Shown here: positions 34,347 to 44,578 of the stretch, one piece after another | Layout of the letters: every line of letters starts with the position of its first letter | Numbering within the stretch: the first letter of the stretch is position 1 | NCBI GenBank assembly: GCA_945643635.1 | Contig: CALZFC010000267.1 | Coordinates: 62,001-126,000, forward strand | Length of the DNA: 64,000 nucleotides | Direction: 5' to 3' | From: Allodiplogaster sudhausi | Lineage: Eukaryota; Nematoda; Chromadorea; Rhabditida; Diplogasteridae | The notes under the pieces: model-generated | The model's database searches: none | What the model was told of the DNA's origin: nothing | The model's input: only the letters and a program-made list of their open reading frames with translations | Position numbers and translations under genes: made by a program

Positions 34347-36733
34347 ATGCCTACGGACGACACTCAGTTCCGGTTGTTCTACTCAGAGTGGTCCTTCTAC
34401 GTCGCCACCTCTGCCGTCCTCGTCAACTGCTTCTATCTCGCGCTGCTCGCATGCTCCACGAGCGAGCAAGGTCGACGGTAATCATCGTTTTCATGTGTAT
34501 CCAAATTTGGGCATCTACATTTTTCTGACCAAATTAGGGTTTCGATTTTTCTGACCAAATTTTGGCGTCAATTTTTCTGACAAAATTAGGGTTTCAATTT
34601 TTCTGGCCAAATTTTGGCGTCGATTTTTCTGACAAAATTAGGGTTTCAATTTTTCTGGCCAAATTGGGGAACAATCATTCCTTCATATTATCCCTTCAAG
34701 AGTGCTAATTCTTTCTCTTACAAAATGTCCACTGATTTTAATGTTTTCCCCGATAAAAGGCCCAATTCCGCTAACATCTTTATTAGAAGCGTTTCTTCCA
34801 CAATATCCATGCGAATACAAATGATGCCTAAGGTACCGGCAAGTCATGAGAATCTTGAGCTTCTTCAACATTCTCTGCTCGCTCGCAGTTATCGGTGGCC
34901 GCCCGGTAAGTTCTCAAAAAAAAAAAAATATATATATATATTTGAGTACTATCGACTAGCGTCCGGCTTCGGTGTCACAATAATGACAGGAATGACGCGA
35001 TTTTCCGAGCATCTCTCGCTCGCCACTTTCTTCATCTATCATTTCGCCTATTGCGGCGGCATCCTAACGGCAACGCAAGGCTTTGTCAATCGTTACTGTC
35101 AAATTGCAAAGTTCTCATTTTTCATCAATTTAATTCAGTTAAAATTTTCAAAACTACATCTCCTTTATGCAATCTTAGGACGTAGTCTAAAATTCCATGA
35201 CACATTTAAACATCTTTTCGAGAGCACAACGGCACAACTGCGGAGACAAAAAAGCGAGCTATTTGCACTGAAACGAGAAATCAAATTTGACCAAAATTTA
35301 AATTGATTACGGTAGAGTTTCGTGTGCGCCTTACCTTGTTGTTGTTGTGTTTTAGCTCGCAGAAACGAGATTTCTTGTCGTCGAGGAAAGCGCGAGCTAT
35401 CGCCGCAGGCTCAGTGCTCGCCGTTGCGACAATCATGGCCGCCTTCATCACCGTCATCTTTATGCCGAGCGAGCGGTTGCTTTACGAGTTCCCCCGAATA
35501 AGACATAAAGTCCCGCCGAAAAGTCCCCTAACAACGCATATGCATTAAATTGCAATAAGATGTATTTGCAATTAATTGAAGCGAAAGAAGAAGGAAAGAA
35601 ATGTGTAAACGAAGATCGTTCAGATTCCGTGCGCAAGTCTTGGCGATGGAGCTTGCAAGCTCGGCTGACATGCTGTTCGGCATGGATTACTACGAGGTTC
35701 TGAGCATTATGATACAATCTGTACTATTCTATCTGTTATATTTTGATTACTTTGCTTTTAAATATTTTTATTGCTAATTATTCAAACACGTGTCACTCCG
35801 GTGCCGTAAATAAAGTAAGTAAATATGTAAGAGCTCCTAATATTGGTGTGCTCCTAATATTGGTGTGCTCCTAATTTTGATGTGCTCCTAATATTGGTGT
35901 GCTCCTAATTTTGATGTGCTTCTTATAGTGGTGCGCTCCAAAGTTTAGTGTGCTCCTAATATTGGTGTGCTCCTAATTTTGGTGTGTGCGTTTCTTTCAG
36001 AATCTGCCGCGAAGCGTGCTCTTCGTGTCGGTGGTGGCGACATACAACGTCGCCGTGACGAGTGTCATGATGGCTTGTAGCTGCGCGATTCGTCGAACCC
36101 TGCGCGCCATGCCGACAATGTCGCCGCAGACGCGAAAGATGCACAACAAAGCTCTGCTTGTCCTCGCGCTACAGGTCTCAAAAACTTCATCGTCTGGCCT
36201 CTTGTTCTTTTTTTTTCTTCGAAGTTATCTGATGGTGAGTATCGTATTTTCTCTATTAGTACCCCTGGGGGTTCTATTTTTCATTACCCTTGCGAGAGGT
36301 GGGCAGTATTAGAGGGGGGGGGGGTTCTACTAGAGGGAGGGGTTCTATTTTTCAATGGCTTTATCAGAGGGGGGTACTATTAGAGGGGGGGGGGTTCTAA
36401 TAAAGGGGAGGGGGTACTAATAGAGGAAATACGGTATATGGAAACATTTCGGTGGTAATCAATAAAACTGTTAAACAAGCTCTAATTTTATTTGAATCTT
36501 TTTTGAAGTCTGTTTACCAGTTGATCGTGCCGTCCGTCTGCGTTCACACGCCCGTCATCGCGAGCACCGTAAATCTCCTCTGTGGTCGAGAGGCGCCGAC
36601 CTTGTCAACCTTGACACTCCCTCTGCCGCCGTTGCTCAATCCGATGCTCGCCGTCTCGCTCACAAGTGAACTCGGAAACTCGCTCAAGCTCGTGTGCGGG
36701 CGAAGTGTAATCCGGACTGTCGCAGTTCGATGA
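34347..36733 (+). CDS. Seven-transmembrane nematode chemoreceptor (serpentine, SRH/STR-like), 7 exons
   Basis: Exons 34,347-34,477, 34,833-34,905, 34,947-35,110, 35,356-35,475, 35,624-35,696, 36,001-36,174 and 36,521-36,733. All six junctions use GT-AG and keep frame, giving 315 residues, the usual size for this superfamily. TM1 is in exon 1 (WSFYVATSAVLVNCFYLALL), TM2 in exon 2, and TM3 in exon 3 ends TATQGFVNRYCQIA, the QFVxRY-like element that replaces DRY. Exon 6 carries TM5 and an intracellular loop with QTRKMHNKALLVLALQ, close to the mxxQLLxALxxQ motif. TM7 has LNPMLAV. Such receptors act in sensory cilia. Intron 5 carries a 17-bp-type tandem repeat and intron 6 a family C MITE, so it tolerates insertions. 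No upstream signal was identified. Confidence 0.85.
34515..34670. repeat. Tandem repeat in chemoreceptor intron 1
   Basis: About four degenerate copies of a unit of roughly 35 bp built around TTTTTCTGACCAAATT and TTGGCGTC. Confidence 0.75.
35837..35986. repeat. Tandem repeat in chemoreceptor intron 5
   Basis: About eight degenerate copies of a unit of 16-18 bp, GTGCTCCTAATATTGGT, reaching to within 15 bases of the exon 6 acceptor. Confidence 0.85.
36240..36436. mobile_element. MITE-like element, family C, copy 2 (in chemoreceptor intron 6)
   Basis: Ends ATCGTATTTTCTCTATTAGT and CTAATAGAGGAAATACGGTA, about 197 bp, less than half the length of the other two copies. Same G-run filling. It lies between exons 6 and 7 of the receptor gene. 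Confidence 0.75.
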
Positions 36734-36846
36734 CACTTTGACAGTCCTCGTTCGCGTCATCGCTGGAATAAGGAAGGAGGAGGAGATGAGAGAGTCGCAA
36801 GCAGCCATCTGAAGACACAGAGAATCAGAGAAAGAAAGAGAGGAGC

Positions 36847-36877
<31 letters not shown>

Positions 36878-37134
36878 TGAGGGTGGAGAATAAAGAGAAA
36901 CACTGAATGGACCAGGGGACAGTGAAAAATATCATTATAAAAAGTGAAAAACCTAGGGAAAAAAGAAGAGTTAAAACTAACATTAAAATTTAAATTCAAA
37001 TTTCGCGCCAATATTAGCTGACCTGCACGATTGACATTAACGCGTGGCGAATGCTGCTGCGAGACGACAACGGCGCGCTTTGGAAATCGAGCAGCGCCAG
37101 TGGAATTGCTTTGGAAGGCGCTACCGTAATCCAT
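36684..37134 (-). CDS. Small two-exon gene, antisense overlap with the chemoreceptor last exon
   Basis: Exon 37,134-37,023 begins MDYGSAFQSNSTG; the donor GTCAGC and the acceptor TCTTCAG at 36,809 join it in frame to 36,808-36,684 (GCLRLSHLLLLPYSSDD, ending FARTRA), for 78 residues. The intron is dominated by a GA/CT tract that would serve as the polypyrimidine tract. The last 50 bases overlap the 3' end of the chemoreceptor coding exon on the opposite strand. I do not recognise the protein. Support is moderate: frame consistency, and a related last exon at about 31,080-31,185. Confidence 0.4.
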
Positions 37135-38440
37135 TTGAATTTTCTGTCTTGTCTCTCTCAATCACACATGCTCTCTCGCCTTTGTATCAGACAACAAGGC
37201 GCGATTAAATGCGCGAATTTTTAGATCCTTTAAAGCAGATCATCATGCCATAATTAATTAGTCTCTATTATTATTATTATTTCCAATTTATATCTTGTAG
37301 AATATTGATACTATCTGTTTGTCCATAAACATGGTACATGTTTGTGAAGGACCCGTTTTTGCAGCAAAACAAGCACTATGTTCCAATTTTCAGAATGTTC
37401 TTTTTAACACTTTTAATCAATTGTAAACTTTTATTAACGCTTATATGATGTTATTTTTGCCCCTTCGGGCGTTCAAAAATTGCATATTTCACCCGTCTTT
37501 CAGGGGCCATAGCGGGTAATTGGGAAAAGTTTTCAACCAGCAATAAACGCACCTCGGCTAAGCCTCATTGGTCACGTTATCGCCACTGCGCAAAGCTAAG
37601 GTAGCCCGATAAGAGAATAGTATGCAAGCTCGGCTAGCAACCTACATTTGACGGCTTTTCTAGAGGCTGTCCGCAGCAAGAGAGAATGGCAATGACAAAT
37701 GAGGGTGTGGAGGAGAGCGAAGTGTCACGCATGTACATACAGACATGAAATGTGCTCAAGTGCTATTTTATCAACATTACTTTATAAAAATAAATCAGCA
37801 AGATTGAAATCGTCCCAGCAAGCTTATTTTCCAATGGTGAAAGGAACCAGTCTCCTAAAGCATTTAGTTTCCAAAATAAAGGAATTTTTTAAACTTTCAC
37901 AACTTTTTTTTAAAGTTACATGTTACTAAAAAAAGAAACGGACATGAGAGAAAGAGAAATGGAGAAAGAAAGAGAGAGAGAGAGAGAAATGTAATTTTCA
38001 GAGTAACACATTAGCGAAGAATGGAGTGTGGATTCAGGGTTACATCACATCGTTTTCGCGGAAATATAATTGCAAGAGATAGACCTCTGCGACACGCACG
38101 ATAACATCGTGCTAGAGTCAATTTTTATATAGGTGTAATATTTTATGTCTATGTTCCGCTTTGGAGAGAAAAATCTGCAGAAGTTAAGGTTAAGGTCGTG
38201 CTTTCCTCACCTGCCTTGGGGCAACACTGCTCGGCCTTCATCTGCTGTTTTTAAAGCTTAACAGTTTATTATTCACTTTATACAAAATCAACTCTCCAAA
38301 ATACACTTCACGGGATTCAACAAATTTCAAATATATTCATTCTTCTTCTCATTTCTTTTCTATAGTGGCAAAATAAAGCAAAGATGAAAAGAACTGAGAA
38401 TAGTTTCCAAAAGAAGGGGGGGGGGGGTGAGAGGACCTCT
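37135..38440. other. No supported gene
   Basis: AT-rich intergenic sequence with a short GA tract at about 37,970-37,988. Nothing else is recognised. Confidence 0.5.
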
Positions 38441-39329
38441 CTAGTGATTGCCCATGGACACTCTGTTCGTCTGCACGATTCCAATGATCATTCCGAAGAG
38501 GCCAATGGCCGACGCGAAGATTTCAATGATGAGAATCTTGACGAAGAGCGACGGATTCGCGGCATCCGCGAGCGGTGCGCCAGAGCCGACGATTCCTGCA
38601 AGGAATTTTATTTTAATTTTATTTTTAAGCTTAAACCATATCTCTAGATTAAACCAACTTTTTTTTAAAGATTACACAGATTTTTTTATTGACTTATACT
38701 TACAAGTTCTCTTTATTCAAAATTGTAAGTATCAACTTTCATCATATCTTAAAATTTTTATTTACAAGTTAGTGTTGTTTTTCTACCTGAATAATTTATA
38801 CTCAGCATAACAATAATTAAATCTTATAAAATGATTAAAATTAAAATGTACTAGCAAAATATCGCAAAAATATTTGTATGTACTAGTCTGTCGCATAATC
38901 CCTAGAATACCGTATTCCTCCTAATTATAGCTTGTTATAGTCCAGATTTCCAAATTAGGAAATTGCAGAATTCACCCACAACAGTATTCCTCCTAATAGT
39001 AGCGTGCGCTCTACCGTTATCCACTTTTTGGAAATGACAGAATTTACCACTACAGTATTTATCCCAGATCGAGAAATTGCAGAATTGGCCAATACCGTAT
39101 TCTAACCAATTATAGTGTGTTCTACCGTATTCCGGATTCTTCCGGTTACTAAATGACAGAATCAAACCGCACCACACGTCACCCACCGACAGCCAGAGGT
39201 TGGAGAAGCCGACGGTGAGGCCGCCGTAAAAGATCATGTAGTCAGAGGCGATGTTGCGGGCGAGCAGCGTAAGATCTTTTTCTTCAGTGAGATCCAGGGA
39301 CTCGCGGTCCTGCAGAGAGAAAGAGAGCG

Positions 39330-39360
<31 letters not shown>

Positions 39361-39954
39361 AGAAAAAGGAGGGAGGGAAGGTAGAGAGGAGGGAGAGAAA
39401 GAAAGAAAACGAGACAAATTTAGGGAGGGATAGCTTACAGAAAGAAGCGAAGGAGGGAAGGGGATGACAATTGGCGAGATATTTCACAATATCAGTCGCT
39501 ACCATCGTAATATAAATATCGATTACATTACACAATCGCCAAGCAAATAGCATAGCAAATGGTAGCCAAGGCAATAACTCTGCATCATGCGTAAGAAAAC
39601 CAGCGGGATGATGTATAAAAATTCGAACAACTTGCGAAGCTAGCGTAAAAATGATATCTAAAATTGCATAAAATAAAAGTGAACAAAAAGATGGGAGTCC
39701 GCCTTAGAATGGGATAGAGGTAAAAAGATAAGGGGACTGATAGCAGCTAAATTAGCAAAAGCGAGCATCCTAGAACCTTCGGGTTTTTCATAGCACATGA
39801 ACTCACCGCTCGCTTGCCGACAAAGACGATGGCCATGATGATGCCGAAGATGGCGACAGCCTCGCAGAAGATGATCGAGACGAGGTTCTTCGTGCGAATG
39901 CGGGGCGCCTTGACACCGCCACCCAGGATAGAAGAGCCCGTCGTGAAGATGCCC
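38441..39954 (-). CDS. V-type proton ATPase 21-kDa proteolipid subunit c'' (5' exon uncertain)
   Basis: Exons 39,954-39,807, 39,309-39,183 and 38,595-38,441 join in frame with GT-AG sites. They encode [20 protein letters not shown] with [19 protein letters not shown] (second helix with the essential Glu), then [16 protein letters not shown], then [12 protein letters not shown] and [19 protein letters not shown]. This is subunit c'' (VMA16/ATP6V0B type), part of the membrane ring that moves protons in the Vo sector. The loop between helices ([13 protein letters not shown]) is longer and unlike the animal norm, and LWLSVG replaces the usual LFCGxCVG. The first helix exon, expected to read SPYMW...GAAW, is not clearly present; a TESPY stretch at about 40,450 is the best candidate, but the following helix does not match. 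It may be N-terminally incomplete in this assembly. Confidence 0.85.
38885..39160. repeat. Degenerate repeat in the V-ATPase intron
   Basis: Repeats of words such as CCGTATTCCTCCTAATTATAG, TGTGTTCTACCGTATTC and GAAATTGCAGAATT at roughly 60-bp spacing, four or so degenerate copies within the intron before the last exon. Confidence 0.6.
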
Positions 39955-40960
39955 CTCAAGTTGTTTTATTTTTTTTTATTTTCCTTCCAGTAAACATTAT
40001 AAAAAAAGATTTTAAAAAGCCCACTGTATTTCATAAATAGACTCAATAGATAAATATTATGTTACTATTTTAAATCAAAACTATCATATAAACCGCCAAA
40101 TGATTTTGTTAATTTCGACCACAACTCGAGGTTGTCTTGAAACTATCATTACAAGAAATGTCCATACTTAAAACAAATGAAGAAAATATTCATCACCAAC
40201 GATGTCCATACCTTACCCGGGCACTAGATACATTACGCTGCCCGAGAAAAAAAAAGTACGAGGAAATATTCTGCAAATTATAAGCGTCCAGAACAGGAGA
40301 TTAATTGTTCGGATAGGCAAGGGCAAAAGGAATCTTTGACGCATCAAATTTAGAAAATCATGTTTGCGGAGGAGAAACAAATTGAAACATAAAGGCATGA
40401 AAATTCCCATGAATCGCCTGGCATCCAATATCCATGGCCACCAAGCGAGAATCAACAAACCATATGGCGACTCCGTTCGAGTGTCTCTCGTTGGAGTGGA
40501 AGAGCAGTTGGCCGTGTTGACGACGGTGGCGGGCGCGGCCGGCGTAAGTGGGTTGAGGAAAGCGCGGCGGGGCGGAAAGGTCGGGATGGGAAACGGAGCC
40601 GAGCATCTTGTCGTCCGGGAAGGCGGCGGCCATCTCTTTACCAAAGGCATATCCTGAAAAAAAAAACTTTACTTGGAGCGAGACTAACTAAACAGTACGC
40701 TCCTCTTTCTTTTCCTCAACACTTTCCCGACGAAATCGCAAATGATAGTCAATGTGGCGATAATATACGCTTCTTCCACTACCGTGTTCCACATGTTAGA
40801 TACATCACATTAGCAGAGAGATCAAATTTTATCAACAAGAACATGATATCAACAAGAAAATGTTATCAACATGAACCTTTATCAACAAGAAAGAACGGGG
40901 GGCCAATCGGCGTGTGTGGATAAGCCGGCCGCCAAAGATTGAGAAGCAGCTCGGAGCTTG
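39955..40960. other. Between V-ATPase c'' and RPS12; possible unassigned exons
   Basis: A GC-rich patch at 40,480-40,650 opens frames on both strands. On the minus strand a run of Ts followed by an acceptor-like CAG at 40,656 leads into GYAFGKEMAAAFPDDKMLGS in one frame, and TRTESPY in another. This could be the 5' part of the V-ATPase gene or a separate small gene. I cannot decide. Confidence 0.35.
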
Positions 40961-40972
40961 CGGCCGGCTGCT

Positions 40973-42577
40973 TCACTTCTTCGAATCGAAGTAGTGCTGC
41001 AGGACGAGCTTGGCCTGCTCGTCCGTGCCGTAGTCACGGACAACCGCACACGAGCAGCCGACGACCTGGAGGAAAAAAAACCCTCATTTTCTGGAGAGAA
41101 AAAAACCACCATTTTCTGGAGACAGAAAAAACCCCACTTCAATAGGAGCTCATGCAGCGTTTAAGTATATACGTTCCAGGGTGCTATCCCTGTTGGGGGA
41201 CTTTGAAAAAATCATGCCCCCCCCAACAGGGATAGCACCCGTTATAGCTTCAGAGATATTCGTGCGAAGGACCCCCAACAAAAATAAAAAGCAGAAAGGT
41301 ATCTTTTGCATAAAAACAAGTCAAATTTTGCTGTTTTTTAGTGCTTTTATATACCTTTCGCGAGAGGATACCCACTTTCCCATGGTTATTTTTGTTCACC
41401 TGGCAAAATTGAGACCTATTTAAACAGTGGAGCTCATGTAACAAGTATTCACACATAACCACTTTGAATGAGGCAAGCAGAAAATTTGAAAATAGGCAGA
41501 ATATATATCAGGTTTGTTGGTACTCACTCACAAGAACTTTTTCATAGGACAGCCTAATTAGATCCATCTCTACTGCATGTTCAACTATAACAACTGAAAT
41601 GGCATGTCAATGTTGGCACTTCCCATCACGAACCTTGCGTGCTTTGCCCTCCGGGTCGAACTTGCAGAGACCGCACCACTCGCCGATGGTCTTCTTGTCG
41701 GCCACCTTCATGAGAGGGATGGAGTGCTCCTTGCAGAGTGCCTCCACCAGCTTCACGTACATCGGCTCCTCGCAGTTCTCGGCGAGCACACAGAAGTGCG
41801 CCTCGCGCCTGTAAGCGATAGCAGGGCGATTTTGGCAGCTTGTAAAGTTCATCTGTTCATCTTGATGACCTTTATACAACAGATGAACGAGATGAACTTT
41901 ACAAACTGCCTGCAATTTTAGAGAAATTTGAAAAAGGGGCAATTTATAAAGTTTATAAAGTTCATCTGTTCATCCTTAGGGCAAGATAAACTTTGCAATA
42001 AGGTGATAACATAAACTTTACAATAGATGAACTTTACAAACTGAGTGCAATTTTAGAGAAATTTGAAAAAGGAATTCATCCGGCAGCTAGGCATTATTAC
42101 AATCCAATTATAAGAAGCTCTCGAATACAAGGATGCATTCTTTAAGCTGCTCAGAAAAGTATACAGCATGCAAATTGCCATTACAATTACAATTCACGCC
42201 CAAAGTAGCAGTGAATATGAACGTGAACTGACTTGTCGAGAGCCTTAGTGGCCTCGTGGAGACCCTTGGCGAGTCCGTCGACGTAGCGTGCGGAGCGGAG
42301 CGCCGCCTTCACAGCGTCGTTCACGCTCATGGGAGCAGACGGCGCGATCGGCGCAGGTGCTGCCTTGACGTCATCTCTGCAAGGAATAACGTCATTCTTC
42401 TTCAACAATCAAATAACTATCACCAAATATTAATACATAAGTAAATAGACTTTTTTTACAACCGAGATGGGTTAATAATTACCAAAAAAAAAATGAAATC
42501 ATAGCTCGAGGAAACAATAACAAGCAGGTAAGCAGGTATCAAAAAAAGAACTCGCAAACTGACCCTACATCCGACAT
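40973..42577 (-). CDS. rps-12: 40S ribosomal protein S12 (eS12), 4 exons
   Basis: Exons 42,577-42,564, 42,376-42,233, 41,808-41,634 and 41,065-40,973 join in frame with GT-AG sites and give 141 residues. Diagnostic stretches: [56 protein letters not shown], and [11 protein letters not shown] ending YFDSKK. This is eS12 of the small subunit, in the L7Ae/L30e-like fold. The only unusual part is a Pro/Ala-rich N-terminus ([10 protein letters not shown]). The first exon carries only 14 coding bases, MSDV plus two bases, as in many ribosomal protein genes. A TTTTCAG 35 bases upstream of the start suggests a 5'UTR intron or trans-splice acceptor. Introns are 187, 424 and 568 bp and could host small RNAs, but I could not recognise any. 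Confidence 0.95.
41179..41240. repeat. Perfect 21-bp hairpin in RPS12 intron 3
   Basis: Arms 41,179-41,199 and 41,220-41,240 are exact reverse complements (core GGTGCTATCCCTGTTGGG) with a 20-base loop. The arms are conserved in full, so the structure is recent or maintained. Confidence 0.85.
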
Positions 42578-42737
42578 TGCGCAGGGGTTAATTCCTCGAT
42601 GAATTTGACTGAAAACGAAAAAATAATCTTTATTAATAATCAGCAACACTGAGATATGCTAATAGCTAGAATCAGAAAGTGAAACCTTTGGAAACAAAGC
42701 ATCCCGAAAGACGAAACAAAAGCTAATCGCGTCCCAT

Positions 42738-42780
42738 TGCGTAGCAGCCCACTATCGCATGCCTTGTGGGCTGCTACGCA
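42738..42780. repeat. 14-bp hairpin upstream of RPS12
   Basis: TGCGTAGCAGCCCA and TGGGCTGCTACGCA are exact reverse complements separated by 15 bases, about 160 bp upstream of the RPS12 start codon. Function unknown. Confidence 0.7.
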
Positions 42781-42799
42781 CAACACACAATGAGCGACG

Positions 42800-43165
42800 A
42801 ATCAAAAATTTAGTCACACCAGACAAGACGGTAAAGCACACAATACACTTTTGTCGCATGTACAAAAAATCTTTTTTCGAGATATGTTCGTGAAATTCTT
42901 CTTCAAAGTTAAAATTGCAATAATATTACTTATTGTTGTTAGTTATTTTCTCTAGTACATAATGTTCTTTCTTTTTTGCGCACATCTACACCCGATGGTT
43001 TTGTGCGTACGCTGGAATAGTTATAGCTGGACTCGTCCTTGAACCGCTGTACAATTAGACCAAATAGTGATTGAAAAAAAATGGTTTAATAAAATGCTAT
43101 GAAAATTTAATACTTGTAAGTTTTTTTTATTTATCCTGTAGCTCTCTCTCCTCTCTACCTCTCCA

Positions 43166-43210
<45 letters not shown>

Positions 43211-43340
43211 ATACCCTCTAGTCTCTCCTACTCTCTGTCTCTCTCTCCTCTCTCTCTCTCTTCATCTCTTTCTCTCCTCCCTCTTTCCCTCTTTCTCTCA
43301 CGCTCTCCTTCTCCCTCCATTATCTCTCTCTTTCCCCTCT
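42800..43340. repeat. AT-rich spacer and (CT)n microsatellite
   Basis: The CT tract runs from about 43,140 to 43,335 with interruptions. No gene is seen in the spacer. Confidence 0.8.
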
Positions 43341-43349
43341 TTACCCCAA

Positions 43350-43801
43350 CGGCAATCTTGGTGTGGCGATCTCGATGGCCGAGAGGAGGATGGAGACGGG
43401 CAGAGAGCAGCAGCGAGCGCGGCTGCGTAGAAGTGACTGAGCGAGCTCCGAGCCCCGAGGCAAGAACAGCGCGGGGAAGAACGACAGCCAGCTAGATGGT
43501 GCCCGAGGTGTAGAAAAACTATTAGTAGTGTTACTTATACTTATAAAAAAAACTTTATATCGTATTACTTTCAATATCACGCTATGTAAGTAATGTTTGG
43601 CAATAAAGTTAAAAAAAAAAACTCTTTCAAAAATGTATTGCAAAAAAGGAGTTTAAATGCTTTATTTCCTTGACATCCGGTCCAAAGGCCAGGGCTGACG
43701 AAGATTGCCGTGAACGCGAGGACGGAGACGAAGAGTGTCGTCAGGTTGAGCGGACGGCGGCCGACGCGGTCAACGAGGAAGACGGGGGCAGACGGACCAG
43801 A
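43350..43801 (-). CDS. Sugar-transporter-like (MFS, GLUT type) exons, partial
   Basis: An exon from the acceptor at 43,802 encodes PVFLVDRVGRRPLNLTTLF then a hydrophobic helix; DRxGRRPLxL is the conserved loop between TM8 and TM9 of GLUT-family transporters. A second segment at about 43,500-43,350, entered from CATCTAG, reads WLSFFPALFLPRGSELAQSL, reminiscent of the WxxxELFPxxxRxxA motif after TM10, but it then loses the expected pattern. The remaining ten or so helices were not found; upstream on this strand is a long CT/GA tract. It is either a fragment or a gene with exons I could not see. Confidence 0.4.
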
Positions 43802-43825
43802 CTCATGATGAAGGAGCTTGAGGCA

Positions 43826-44578
43826 GGGAGAGAGAGAGAGAGAGAAAGAAAGAGAGAGAGAGAAGGAGAGAGAGACTCTTTCTACCTCTCTCCCTCTCTC
43901 TCTCACTCCTCTCGCTCTTTCGATTTCTCTCTCTCTCTCTCTGTCTCCTTTTCTCTCGCTCTCGATCTCCTTCTCTCTATGTCCCTCTTCCTTCCTCTCT
44001 CTCTATCTCTCTCTCCGTTCCCCCCTCTCTCCCCTCTCTCTCTCTCCCTTCCCCAATCTCTCTCTCTCTCTCTCTCTCCTCACCAATACGACGCACTCGA
44101 CACGAGTGTTCTGATTAATCAACGACTCCCTCGAGCATCCAACAGTAGTACCAGTTCCACTACCACAACGAGTACATTTACCTGTACAACCACGACTTCC
44201 AGCAGCACCATAGATTATTGTAAAATCAATAAAATTATTAAATTTGATAAATTATTGAAACAATTCCCATATAATAACAAAAAATGGATTCGGTACGATA
44301 TAGAACTAAAATCTCATATAAGATTGACGCCAGTGTAAGAGTAGCTAGCAACGAAAGATATGAAGAAAAAAAAATTAAAGGGAGAGTTAGAGAGAGAGAG
44401 GTAGAGAAAGAAAGAGAGCGAGAGTTAGAGAGAGAGAGAGGTAGAGAAAGAAAGAGAGTGAGAGAGAGAGGGAAAGAGAGGAGAGACTGAGAGAGAGAGG
44501 GAGAGAGGGAGAGAGAGAGGGAGAGAGAGAGAGAGGGGGGAGAACGAGAGAGAGAGAGAGAGAAAGAGAGTCTCTCTT
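43826..44578. repeat. Long GA/CT microsatellite blocks
   Basis: GA tract 43,826-43,874, CT tract to about 44,090, then GA tracts 44,385-44,575. Between them a Ser/Thr-rich plus-strand frame (44,130-44,215) is mucin-like but short and has no splice partners. Confidence 0.8.

Noticed and set aside
43670..44338. 222-codon plus-strand frame
   Set aside because: Antisense of a sugar-transporter-like exon followed by microsatellite; composition is a repeat artefact.
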